Shown: positions 9,193 through 19,992 of the stretch, in pieces | Numbering within the stretch: the stretch's first letter is position 1 | Layout of the letters: each line of letters starts with the position of its first letter | DNA from: Spiribacter roseus | GTDB lineage: Bacteria; Pseudomonadota; Gammaproteobacteria; Nitrococcales; Nitrococcaceae | Length of the DNA: 64,000 nt | Direction: 5' to 3' | Assembly: GCF_002813635.1 (NCBI RefSeq) | Contig: NZ_CP016382.1 | Span: 744,001 to 808,000, forward strand | Notes under the pieces: model-generated | Seen by the model: only the letters and a program-made list of their open reading frames with translations | Databases searched by the model: none | What the model was told of the DNA's origin: nothing | Program-made: the position numbers and the translations under genes

Positions 9193-10086
9193 ATGACATA
9201 TCCAAGCGTTGATCAATGCGTCGGTAACACCCCGCTGGTGCGCCTCCAGCGGCTTGCGGATACCGGTTCGAACACGGTGCTGCTCAAGCTCGAGGGCAAT
9301 AACCCGGCCGGCTCGGTCAAGGACCGGCCGGCCATGAACATGATCACCCAGGCTGAGCGGCGGGGCGAGATCCGCCCCGGCGATACCCTGATCGAGGCCA
9401 CCAGCGGCAACACCGGCATCGCGCTGGCCATGGCGGCGGCGGTCAAGGGCTATCGCATGGTGCTGATCATGCCCGAGAACATGACCGTCGAGCGGCGCGC
9501 CTCGATGCGTGCCTACGGGGCCGAACTGGTGCTGGTCACCCAGGCCGAGGGCATGGAGGGCGCCCGCGACGTGGCGCTGCGCATGCAGGCCGAGGGCAAG
9601 GGCCGGGTCCTTGATCAGTTCTCCAACCCCGATAACTGGGGCGCTCACTACAATGGCACCGGCCCCGAGGTGTGGCGTGACACCGGCGGCGCGGTGACCC
9701 ATTTCGTGGCCTCCATGGGCACGACGGGGACGACCATGGGGGTATCGCGGTATCTCAAGGAGCAGAACCCCGGGGTACAGATCGTCGGCGCTCAGCCCCG
9801 CGAGGGGGCGAGCATCCCCGGCATCCGCAAATGGCCCGAGGCGTATCTGCCGGCGATCTTCGAGTCACACCGCGTCGATCGGGTGGTCGAAGTGGCGCAG
9901 GACGAGGCCGAGACGATGACCCGCCGCCTGGCCGCCGAGGAGGGCATCTTCGCGGGGATTTCCAGCGGCGGCACCCTGTGGGCCGCGCTGCAGATCGCGC
10001 AAGAGGTCGAGAACGCGACCATCGTGAGCATCGTCTGCGATCGCGGTGACCGCTATCTGTCGAGCGGCGTGTTCCCCGATCAATGA
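9193..10086 (+). CDS. cysM: Cysteine synthase B (O-acetylserine sulfhydrylase B)
   Basis: PLP enzyme that makes cysteine (or S-sulfocysteine from thiosulfate) from O-acetylserine. It has 297 residues, close to E. coli CysM (303). The PLP lysine is K43 in NPAGSVKDRPA, the substrate loop is EATSGNTGIALA, and the PLP phosphate loop is SMGTTGTTMG. The CysM-type C-terminus reads EGIFAGISSGGTLWAALQ, then VSIVCDRGDRYLSSGVF. Length and these segments favour the B isozyme over CysK. The start at 9193 gives the conserved MTYPSVDQCVGNTPLVRL opening. It is the first gene of a run with the exonuclease gene through an ATGA overlap. Confidence 0.93.
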   Translation: MTYPSVDQCVGNTPLVRLQRLADTGSNTVLLKLEGNNPAGSVKDRPAMNMITQAERRGEIRPGDTLIEATSGNTGIALAMAAAVKGYRMVLIMPENMTVERRASMRAYGAELVLVTQAEGMEGARDVALRMQAEGKGRVLDQFSNPDNWGAHYNGTGPEVWRDTGGAVTHFVASMGTTGTTMGVSRYLKEQNPGVQIVGAQPREGASIPGIRKWPEAYLPAIFESHRVDRVVEVAQDEAETMTRRLAAEEGIFAGISSGGTLWAALQIAQEVENATIVSIVCDRGDRYLSSGVFPDQ

Positions 10087-10853
10087 ACGTCTTCGCCTTT
10101 GATATCGAGACCGTGCCCGATGTGGCCGGTGGCCGTCGCCTGCATGGCCTGGACGGGCTGGATGACCACGATGCCGCTGAGGCGCTGCTCGCCATGCGCC
10201 GCGAAGAGACCGGTTCGGATTTTCTGCGCCTGCCGCTGCACCGTGTGGTGGTGATCTCGGTGGCGGCGCTGATCGGTGACCGGTTCACCGTGTTCTCGCT
10301 GGGCGAGGGCGGCGATGACGAGGCGCGCCTGATCGACCGGTTCTTCGATGGGATCGAGCGCTACGTGCCGCGTCTGATCAGCTGGAATGGCAGCGGGTTC
10401 GATCTGCCGGTCCTGCACTACCGGGCGCTGATGCACGGCCTGAGCGCGCCGCGCTACTGGGAGACGGGGGCCACCGACCGCGACTTTCGCTTCAACAACT
10501 ACCACAACCGCTTTCACGACCGGCACACCGATCTGATGGATGTGCTGGCCGGCTACTCCGGGCGGGCGGTGGCGCCATTGGATCAGGTCGCCACGCTCTG
10601 CGGGCTGCCCGGCAAACTCGGGATGAGCGGCGCGGATGTGCGCCACCAGATCGATGCCGGCCACTTCGCCGCCGTGCGGGATTACTGCGAGCACGATGTG
10701 CTGAACACCTACCTGCTCTGGCTGCGGTTCCGGCGCCTGCGCGGTGAGCTCGACGCCACCGACTACGATCGGGAGTGTGCCCGTGTCCGCGAGGCGCTCA
10801 CCGAGGCCGACAAGCCCCATCTCGAGCAGTTTCTCAACGCGTGGACGGGCTGA
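10083..10853 (+). CDS. Predicted 3'-5' exonuclease (PolB-type DEDDy fold)
   Basis: Ribonuclease-H-like exonuclease of the predicted PolB-like exonuclease family (Pfam DNA_pol_B_exo2 type), 256 residues. Exo I is FDIETVPD (residues 5-12). Exo II is LISWNGSGFDLPVL. Exo III is of DEDDy type, VRDYCEHDVLNTYLLWLRF near residue 205. Known relatives are encoded as single-domain proteins and are thought to act in DNA repair or RNA turnover, but a precise substrate is not established. It is coupled to cysM by a 4-bp overlap, and rlmD starts 5 bases after its stop. Confidence 0.8.
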   Translation: MNVFAFDIETVPDVAGGRRLHGLDGLDDHDAAEALLAMRREETGSDFLRLPLHRVVVISVAALIGDRFTVFSLGEGGDDEARLIDRFFDGIERYVPRLISWNGSGFDLPVLHYRALMHGLSAPRYWETGATDRDFRFNNYHNRFHDRHTDLMDVLAGYSGRAVAPLDQVATLCGLPGKLGMSGADVRHQIDAGHFAAVRDYCEHDVLNTYLLWLRFRRLRGELDATDYDRECARVREALTEADKPHLEQFLNAWTG

Positions 10854-10858
10854 CCGGC

Positions 10859-12190
10859 ATGGGAGGACGACGCGGCCGACGCTTGCCCCAGACCCCGGTC
10901 GAGCTGGATATCGATCGCATCAGCCACGAGGGGCGCGGCATCGGTGTCAACGACGGTCGGACCGCGTTCATCCAGGGCGCACTGCCCGGCGAGCGGGTCA
11001 CGGCTGATATCCGCCGTCAGCGCCGCCGCCAGCAGGAAGGTCAGGCCGTCTCGGTGGTCGGCACGCCGGCGGCCGATCGCGTGACCCCGCCGTGCGAGTT
11101 CTTCGGCGTCTGCGGCGGCTGCAGCCTGCAGCATATGGACCCCGCCGCCCAAGTCCGGCATAAGGAATCCACCCTCGCTGAGCTGCTCGAGCACACCGGT
11201 CGGGTGTCGCCGGCGCGCTGGCTGCCACCGCTCACCGGACCCACTGCCGGCTATCGACGGCGGGCCCGGCTGGGGGTGAAGTATGTGCCGCGCAAGGGCG
11301 ACCGGGTGCTGGTGGGGTTTCGGGAGCGCTTCAGCCCGTTTGTCGCCGACATTGAATCCTGCCATGTACTGGATGCGCGGGTCGGCCCCCTGATCCCCGC
11401 ACTGGCGCAGCTGATCCGGGCACTGAGCATGCCCGATCGTATCGCCCAGATCGAAGTGGCCGCCGGTGATGAGGCGGTGGGGCTGGTGTTCCGCAACCTG
11501 CGCGCCCTGACCCCGGCGGACCGCGAAGCGCTGATCGCGTTTGGCAACGCCCACGATGTGCTGATCTTTGAGCAGCCCGGCAATGAGTCCACCGTGGCGC
11601 CGCTGGGGCATGATCAGTCACGGCTTGAATACCGGCTGCCGGAATTCGATTTGCGGTTCGCCTTTGCGCCCACCGACTTCACGCAGATCAACGCCGCGAT
11701 CAACCGACAGATGGTCCCGCAGGCCATCGAGCAGCTCGCCCTCGAGCCGGACAGTCGGGTGCTGGATCTGTTCTGCGGGTTGGGCAACTTCACCCTGCCC
11801 ATCGCCCGGCATGCCGCGGCGGTGATCGGTGTCGAGGGCGATGAGCCGCTGGTCGAGCGGGGCCGTGAGAACGCCGCCCTCAATGGCATTGATAATGCGC
11901 GCTTCGCCGCCACCGACCTGACCCGCATCCCGCCGGATGCCGACTGGCTGGGCGAGGGCATTGATCGGGCCCTGCTTGATCCGCCCCGCTCGGGCGCGCT
12001 CGAAGTGCTGCCCAGCCTGGACGCGCTCGGCCCGTCGCGTATCGTCTATGTGTCCTGCGGGCCGTCGACCCTCGCCCGCGATGCCGGTGAACTGGTGCAC
12101 CGCTATGGCTATCGGCTTGAGGCGGCCGGGCTGATGGACATGTTCCCGCACACCGGCCACGCCGAGGCAATGGCGGTTTTCAGCCGCTGA
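10859..12190 (+). CDS. rlmD: 23S rRNA (uracil1939-C5)-methyltransferase
   Basis: SAM-dependent iron-sulfur enzyme (RumA/RlmD type) that makes m5U1939 in 23S rRNA; 443 residues here against 433 in E. coli. An N-terminal TRAM domain (VELDIDRISHEGRGIGV) is followed by cluster cysteines C79, C85 and C88 in CEFFGVCGGC, with the fourth near IESCHVL. The SAM site is VLDLFCGLGNFTLPIA, and the catalytic cysteine lies in YVSCGPSTLARD. ATG 10859 was preferred. A GTG at 10841 would overlap the previous gene and add six residues. The RlmD-versus-RlmCD distinction rests on lineage and length. Confidence 0.9.
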   Translation: MGGRRGRRLPQTPVELDIDRISHEGRGIGVNDGRTAFIQGALPGERVTADIRRQRRRQQEGQAVSVVGTPAADRVTPPCEFFGVCGGCSLQHMDPAAQVRHKESTLAELLEHTGRVSPARWLPPLTGPTAGYRRRARLGVKYVPRKGDRVLVGFRERFSPFVADIESCHVLDARVGPLIPALAQLIRALSMPDRIAQIEVAAGDEAVGLVFRNLRALTPADREALIAFGNAHDVLIFEQPGNESTVAPLGHDQSRLEYRLPEFDLRFAFAPTDFTQINAAINRQMVPQAIEQLALEPDSRVLDLFCGLGNFTLPIARHAAAVIGVEGDEPLVERGRENAALNGIDNARFAATDLTRIPPDADWLGEGIDRALLDPPRSGALEVLPSLDALGPSRIVYVSCGPSTLARDAGELVHRYGYRLEAAGLMDMFPHTGHAEAMAVFSR

Positions 12191-12212
12191 CCCCCGTCCT
12201 GGAGCCATCGTC

Positions 12213-14193
<1,981 letters not shown>

Positions 14194-14213
14194 TTACAAG
14201 AACCGGAGAGACG

Positions 14214-15607
<1,394 letters not shown>

Positions 15608-15611
<4 letters not shown>

Positions 15612-16441
15612 GGGCCGGGCGTCCTGTCGTAGCGGCTGAACGTCTGCGTGCAGCCGCCGGGGCCGTGGGCGTCGAGATGCATCGACGCCAACTGGAAATC
15701 GCCGGTTTCGGCCAGCAGATCGCCCTCGCAGAGGCTCGCGAACGGCTGGCCGCCGATCAGCCGATGCACGGTGGTCAGGAAAAGCGTGTCGAGCCCGTCC
15801 GCCCCCAGCAGGGTGTGCAGGACGAATGGGCCGGCCACGGTGTAAATGCGCCGATAGGCCAGTGCCTGGAGGGCGGTGACCAGCGCGGCGCCGCCCGGGC
15901 GCTCGACATTTGGCAGAACGATCACTTCAGTGCCAGCCCGCTCATGGGCCTGCACGCGGCTGTCAGGCACGGATTCGCCGGTGATCACAATCACCCGTCG
16001 GCCCTGGTCGAGCAGACGCCTCGGAACGGCAAAATCGAGTCCGGCGCTGAGTACCGCGACGTCCGGCTGCGGAGCCAGCCCGTGGCGAACGCGCCAGGCG
16101 CGAATGTCGCTGAATGCGTCATCGATGCCGATGGGCAGGCTGTCCTGGGCGGTGCCGGCCTCGAGGTCGCGCAGATATCGGCCCGAGCTCAGCAGCAGGT
16201 CCGCCTGCCCGGCGAGCTCCTGGAACAGCCGCCAGTCCCGGGCATTGGCGATGCTCTCCGGCACCCCCTGGCCGCCTGTGTCTGCGGGGACGCTGATGCG
16301 CCCATCCAGGCTTGCGATGTAGTTGGCGTAGATGAACGGCCCATGACGACCGCGGTCGGGCAGGGCATGGTCCAGATAAAGGCCGGTGAGCGGGCGCGTC
16401 GCGCCGGGGTCGGGGTAACAGGCAGTGATGGGTCCATTCAT
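15608..16441 (-). CDS. RibD C-terminal-domain (DHFR-like) reductase
   Basis: Stand-alone pyrimidine-reductase-like protein of 277 residues. It lacks the zinc deaminase half of RibD, so it is not the riboflavin deaminase/reductase itself. The NADPH-binding DHFR-like fold is suggested by IYANYIASLDGRISV, then DLLLSSGRYLRDL, then VITGESV, and RRIYTVAGPFVLHTLLGADGLD near the end. Proteins like this are annotated as RibD family or general NAD(P)H reductases; the real substrate is unknown. The frame continues upstream through the antisense of uvrC, but the ATG at 16441 gives the natural N-terminus. It diverges from uvrC across 48 bp. Confidence 0.75.
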
Positions 16442-16477
16442 GCCCGCCGAACGATACGGCAAAGCCTTCAGGCGCGC

Positions 16478-16483
16478 TAGAAT
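16478..16483 (+). promoter_or_regulatory. Candidate -10 box of uvrC (leaderless geometry)
   Basis: TAGAAT (5 of 6 to consensus) followed by GGGGGC and then the uvrC ATG at 16490. The run of G could mimic a weak ribosome site, but it abuts the ATG with no spacer, so leaderless initiation is more likely. Confidence 0.5.
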
Positions 16484-16489
16484 GGGGGC

Positions 16490-18310
16490 ATGAGCCAGAC
16501 CAAGCCCTTCGACCCGGATCCGGTCCTCAAGACCCTGCCAACGGCGCCCGGCGTCTATCGCATGTTCGATGACGCCGGGACGGTGATTTACGTGGGCAAG
16601 GCCCGCAATCTCAAGCGCCGCGTGAGCAGTTACTTCCGCAAGGGCGCGCATAATGCCAAGACCCAGGCTCTGGTGGGGCAGGTGGCCGACCTTCAGGTGA
16701 CCGTCACGCACACCGAGGCCGAGGCGCTCATCCTTGAGAACAACCTGATCAAGGAGCATCGGCCGCGCTACAACGTCCTGCTGCGTGACGACAAGACCTA
16801 TCCGTTCATTTACCTCTCGACCCAGCAGGACTTCCCGCGTCTGGGTTTCCACCGCGGCCAGCGCCGCGGCGAGGGGCGCTATTTTGGCCCGTTTCCGTCC
16901 TCCGGCGCGGTGCGCGAGACGCTCAACCATCTGCAGAAGGTTTTCCCGGTGCGGCAGTGCCGTGACAGCTTCTACCGGCATCGCACGCGGCCCTGCCTGC
17001 AGTACCAGATCGGCCGCTGTACGGCGCCCTGCGTGGGCTATATCAGCGAGACGGACTATGCGAAGGATGTCCGCCACGTCGAGATGTTCCTCTCGGGGCA
17101 GAGCAACGAGGTGGTCGACGAGCTGGTCCGCCGCATGGAGGCGGCGGCCGAGGATCAGGATTTTGAACAGGCGGCGCGGTTGCGCGACCGCATCACCAGC
17201 CTGCGGCGTATCCAGGAGCGCCAGTACGTCTCGGGGGCGCGCGGTGATGTCGACGTGATCGCCTGCCGGCTGCGCGAAAACCTGGCCTGTGTCCAGGTCT
17301 TCGTCATCCGTGACGGTCAGAATCTGGGTAATCAGACGTATTTTCCGCGCGTACCCCCCGAGACGGGACCAGAGGAAATCCTCTATGGGTTCATCGCGCG
17401 GCACTATCTGGGTCAGTCGCCGCCGGCGGAACTGCTGGTCAGCCATGAGCTTGAAGACGGCGAGGTGCTCCAAGAAGCGATGAGCCATGATGCCGGCCAT
17501 CGGGTGCGGATCAGTGCCCGGCTGCGCGGCGAGCGGCGGCGCTGGATGGAGATGGCACAGCGCAACGCCGATCACGCCCTGAGTGCCCGCATGAGCGGCG
17601 AGGCGCTGATGGAGCGGCGCTTTGACGATATCCAGCAGGCGCTGTCGCTCGAGGCGATCCCCGAGCGCATCGAGTGCTTTGACATCAGTCATACCCGCGG
17701 CGAGGCCACCGTGGCGTCGTGCGTGGTCATGGGGCGCGAAGGGCCGATCAAGGACGACTATCGACGCTTCAACATCGACGGCATCACCGACGGTGACGAC
17801 TACGCCGCCATGCACCAGGCGCTGACCCGTCGCTTTCAGCGCCTGCGCGACGGCGAGGGCACCGCGCCCGATGTGCTGCTCATCGACGGTGGTCTGGGCC
17901 AGCTCCGGCAGGCCGAGGCGGTCCTCGAGGCGCTCGACATCGAGGGCGTCCTGGCGGTGGGGATCTCCAAGGGGCCACGCCGTAAGCCCGGCGAGGAAGT
18001 ACTGCTGGTGTCGGGTCGATCGGCTGAGATCCGGCTTGCACCCGAGTCACCGGGGCTGCATCTTCTCCAGCAGGTCCGCGACGAGGCCCATCGGTTTGCC
18101 ATCACCGGGCATCGCAACCGGCGTGGCAAGTCGCGTCAGCAGTCCAGTCTGGAGGAAATCCCGGGACTGGGCGCGAAGCGGCGTCAGGCACTGATGAAGC
18201 AGTTCGGCGGGCTGAAGGGCATCAAGCGCGCGGGGGTCGAGGACCTGAGTCGCGTGCAGGGCATCAGCACCGCGCTGGCGGAGCGGATCCACGGGCATTT
18301 GAATGGCTGA
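16490..18310 (+). CDS. uvrC: Excinuclease ABC subunit C
   Basis: Makes both incisions in nucleotide excision repair with UvrA and UvrB. It has 606 residues against 610 in E. coli. Domains in order: GIY-YIG nuclease (APGVYRMF, then VIYVGKARNLKRRVSSYF, residues about 15-90); a cysteine cluster around residues 160-185 (QYQIGRCTAPCVGYI); the UVR/UvrB-contact motif (QDFEQAARLRDRITSL, about 222-237); the RNase-H-like 5' nuclease domain (ECFDISHTRGEATVASCVV, then LLIDGGLGQL); and C-terminal helix-hairpin-helix repeats (IPGLGAKRRQALMKQFGGLK). Its neighbours pgsA and tRNA-Gly/Cys/Leu keep the order known from E. coli. Confidence 0.96.
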   Translation: MSQTKPFDPDPVLKTLPTAPGVYRMFDDAGTVIYVGKARNLKRRVSSYFRKGAHNAKTQALVGQVADLQVTVTHTEAEALILENNLIKEHRPRYNVLLRDDKTYPFIYLSTQQDFPRLGFHRGQRRGEGRYFGPFPSSGAVRETLNHLQKVFPVRQCRDSFYRHRTRPCLQYQIGRCTAPCVGYISETDYAKDVRHVEMFLSGQSNEVVDELVRRMEAAAEDQDFEQAARLRDRITSLRRIQERQYVSGARGDVDVIACRLRENLACVQVFVIRDGQNLGNQTYFPRVPPETGPEEILYGFIARHYLGQSPPAELLVSHELEDGEVLQEAMSHDAGHRVRISARLRGERRRWMEMAQRNADHALSARMSGEALMERRFDDIQQALSLEAIPERIECFDISHTRGEATVASCVVMGREGPIKDDYRRFNIDGITDGDDYAAMHQALTRRFQRLRDGEGTAPDVLLIDGGLGQLRQAEAVLEALDIEGVLAVGISKGPRRKPGEEVLLVSGRSAEIRLAPESPGLHLLQQVRDEAHRFAITGHRNRRGKSRQQSSLEEIPGLGAKRRQALMKQFGGLKGIKRAGVEDLSRVQGISTALAERIHGHLNG

Positions 18311-18337
18311 CAATCAGGGGATGGTAGGCTCGCAATC

Positions 18338-18904
18338 ATGGAAATGACGCTCCCCAATATCCTGACCTGGCTGCGGATCGTCATGATCCCGGTGCTGGGT
18401 CTGCTGTTCCTGCTGCCGGCCCCCTGGTCCAACGGCGCGGCCGCCTTTGTGTTCGCCCTTGCCAGCGTGACCGACTGGCTGGATGGCTTTCTGGCGCGGC
18501 GCTGGAACCAGGCATCGCCGTTTGGCGCGTTCCTGGATCCGGTGGCCGATAAGCTGATCGTGGCGATCGCGCTGATCATCGTGCTCGTCGAGTCGCCCAC
18601 CGCCCTTGTGGCCATCCCCGTGGCGGTCATCATCGGCCGCGAGATCGCCGTGTCGGCACTGCGCGAGTGGATGGCCGAGCTGGGCCAGCGCGCCAGTGTG
18701 GCGGTGGGCATGACCGGCAAGGTCAAGACGGCGCTGCAGATGATCGCCATCGTGTTCCTGCTCTATCGCCATCAGATCGAGGGCATCCCCACCTGGCCGG
18801 TGGGGCTCGTGATGCTCTATGCCGCCGCCGGGCTTACGCTGTACTCCATGGTGCTTTATCTGTCGGCGGCGCTGCGGACCCTCGACCGGGTCGAGCAGGG
18901 TTGA
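18338..18904 (+). CDS. pgsA: CDP-diacylglycerol--glycerol-3-phosphate 3-phosphatidyltransferase
   Basis: Integral membrane enzyme for the first committed step of phosphatidylglycerol and cardiolipin synthesis; 188 residues (E. coli 182). The CDP-alcohol phosphotransferase signature is complete across residues 46-68, with D..DG..AR, then eight residues, G...D...D (DWLDGFLARRW, then FGAFLDPVADK). Several transmembrane helices are visible from LTWLRIVMIPVLGLLFLL onward. The TGA stop at 18902-18904 lies inside the TTGACA -35 box of the tRNA operon promoter. Confidence 0.95.
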   Translation: MEMTLPNILTWLRIVMIPVLGLLFLLPAPWSNGAAAFVFALASVTDWLDGFLARRWNQASPFGAFLDPVADKLIVAIALIIVLVESPTALVAIPVAVIIGREIAVSALREWMAELGQRASVAVGMTGKVKTALQMIAIVFLLYRHQIEGIPTWPVGLVMLYAAAGLTLYSMVLYLSAALRTLDRVEQG

Positions 18905-18928
18905 CACATACAGCGCCCTGACTAGAAT
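18901..18928 (+). promoter_or_regulatory. Promoter of the tRNA Gly-Cys-Leu operon
   Basis: Consensus -35 TTGACA (18901-18906), 16-bp spacer and -10 TAGAAT (18923-18928). The expected start is near 18935, about seven bases before the tRNA-Gly. The GC-containing discriminator (AATGGGCTG) is of the sort linked to stringent control of stable RNA genes. The -35 box contains the pgsA stop codon. Confidence 0.85.
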
Positions 18929-18941
18929 AATGGGCTGTGAC

Positions 18942-19017
18942 GCGGGAATAGCTCAGCTGGTAGAGCACAACCTTGCCAAGGTTGGGGTCGCGAGTTCGAA
19001 TCTCGTTTCCCGCTCCA
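18942..19017 (+). tRNA. glyW: tRNA-Gly (anticodon GCC)
   Basis: 76 nt with encoded CCA. Acceptor GCGGGAA pairs with TTCCCGC; the D arm is GCTCAGCTGGTAGAGC; the anticodon loop TTGCCAA presents GCC; the T arm carries GTTCGAATC. It is the first gene of a tRNA operon in the same order as E. coli glyW-cysT-leuZ, downstream of pgsA in both. Confidence 0.97.
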
Positions 19018-19026
19018 AACAGGCGA

Positions 19027-19054
19027 CCCCGACCGGTCACGGTCGGGGTTTTTT
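19027..19054 (+). terminator. Intrinsic terminator-like hairpin between tRNA-Gly and tRNA-Cys
   Basis: Perfect 8-bp stem CCCCGACC (19027-19034) / GGTCGGGG (19041-19048) with a six-base loop, followed immediately by TTTTTT (19049-19054). It sits two bases ahead of the tRNA-Cys 5' end. By form it is a textbook Rho-independent terminator inside a tRNA operon. Confidence 0.85.
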
Positions 19055-19056
19055 AT

Positions 19057-19130
19057 GGCTAGGTGGCAGAATGGTGATGCAGCGGCCTGCAAAGCCGTGA
19101 ACGCCGGTTCGATTCCGGCCCTAGCCTCCA
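19057..19130 (+). tRNA. cysT: tRNA-Cys (anticodon GCA)
   Basis: 74 nt with encoded CCA. Acceptor GGCTAGG pairs with CCTAGCC; the anticodon loop CTGCAAA presents GCA; the T arm is CCGGTTCGATTCCGG. It starts two bases after a strong terminator hairpin, with no room for its own promoter except inside tRNA-Gly. Expression probably depends on readthrough. Confidence 0.96.
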
Positions 19131-19137
19131 TCTATCC

Positions 19138-19222
19138 GCCCGGATGGCGGAACTGGTAGACGCACGGGACTTAAAATCCCGGGGCTTTGGCCGTGTGGGT
19201 TCGAGTCCCACTCCGGGCACCA
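19138..19222 (+). tRNA. leuZ: tRNA-Leu (anticodon TAA)
   Basis: 85-nt class II tRNA with encoded CCA. Acceptor GCCCGGA pairs with TCCGGGC; the anticodon loop CTTAAAA presents TAA; there is a long variable arm and a T arm with GTTCGAGTC. Only seven bases separate it from tRNA-Cys, and 22 bases separate its CCA from the folM start. Confidence 0.96.
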
Positions 19223-19244
19223 TCTCCATCAGCCGGAGCATGCA

Positions 19245-19952
19245 ATGACCACGCCCATCCTCATCACCGGTGCCAGTCAGCGTATCGGCCTTGCGTTCGC
19301 GAAGCACTGTCTGGAACGCGACGTCCCGGTCATCGCCACCTACCGCACCCATCGACCCGCGGTGGATGACCTGGTGCAGGCCGGCGCGACGTGCCTCCAT
19401 GCTGATTTCGCCAGTAACGCCGGCGTCGACGCCTTCATTGACACCCTCAGGGCGCAGACCCCCACGCTGCGGGCGATCATCCACAATGCCTCGGACTGGC
19501 TGCCGGAGAGCCCGGATACCGATCCGGCGGATGTCATGGCGGCCATGATGCAGATCCACAGCACGACGCCCTACCGCATCAACCTGGCCTGCCGGGATCT
19601 GCTTGAGAACAGCGACACGCCCACCGATATCGTCCATATGACCGACTATGTGGTGGAAAAGGGCAGTGCCAAGCACATCGCCTATGCCGCCAGCAAAGCC
19701 GCGCTGGACAATCTGACCCTGTCCTTTGCCCGGCTGCTGTCACCCGCGGTCAAGGTCAACAGCATCGCCCCCTCGCTGATCATGTTCAACGAGGGCGACA
19801 GCGAAGCGTACCGCGAAAAGACCCTGAAGAAATCGCTGCTGGGAATCGCCCCGGGCGAGACGGCGGCGGTGCAGACCCTGCAGTTTCTGCTGGATAATCC
19901 GTACATCACCGGCCGGCGCATCGGCCTTGATGGGGGGCGGAACTTGGTCTGA
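19245..19952 (+). CDS. folM: Dihydromonapterin reductase / alternative dihydrofolate reductase (SDR)
   Basis: Short-chain dehydrogenase of 235 residues. Many segments are those of E. coli FolM: ILITGASQRIGLAFA (NADPH loop), AIIHNASDWLPE, MMQIHSTTPYRIN, HMTDYVVEKGSAKHIAYAAS with the catalytic Tyr and Lys, VKVNSIAPSLIMFNEGD and the ending GRRIGLDGGRNL. FolM makes tetrahydromonapterin and can reduce dihydrofolate. It directly follows tRNA-Leu with CCGGAG six bases ahead of the ATG, so it is probably translated from the tail of the tRNA transcript. It converges on prpE across a 40-bp gap with no obvious terminator. Confidence 0.9.
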   Translation: MTTPILITGASQRIGLAFAKHCLERDVPVIATYRTHRPAVDDLVQAGATCLHADFASNAGVDAFIDTLRAQTPTLRAIIHNASDWLPESPDTDPADVMAAMMQIHSTTPYRINLACRDLLENSDTPTDIVHMTDYVVEKGSAKHIAYAASKAALDNLTLSFARLLSPAVKVNSIAPSLIMFNEGDSEAYREKTLKKSLLGIAPGETAAVQTLQFLLDNPYITGRRIGLDGGRNLV

Positions 19953-19992
19953 GTCGACCGCCCCCGCGATCGTGCTAGCGTCCGGCGTTGGT

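Noticed and set aside
16442..17815. Upstream extension of the RibD-C-type reductase frame for 457 codons
   Set aside because: It is antisense to uvrC, whose protein is full length and well conserved. The reductase homology begins near the ATG at 16441.
18834..19676. Minus-strand frames across the tRNA genes
   Set aside because: They translate the complements of tRNA sequences, a well-known source of false proteins in databases. The tRNAs themselves fold correctly.
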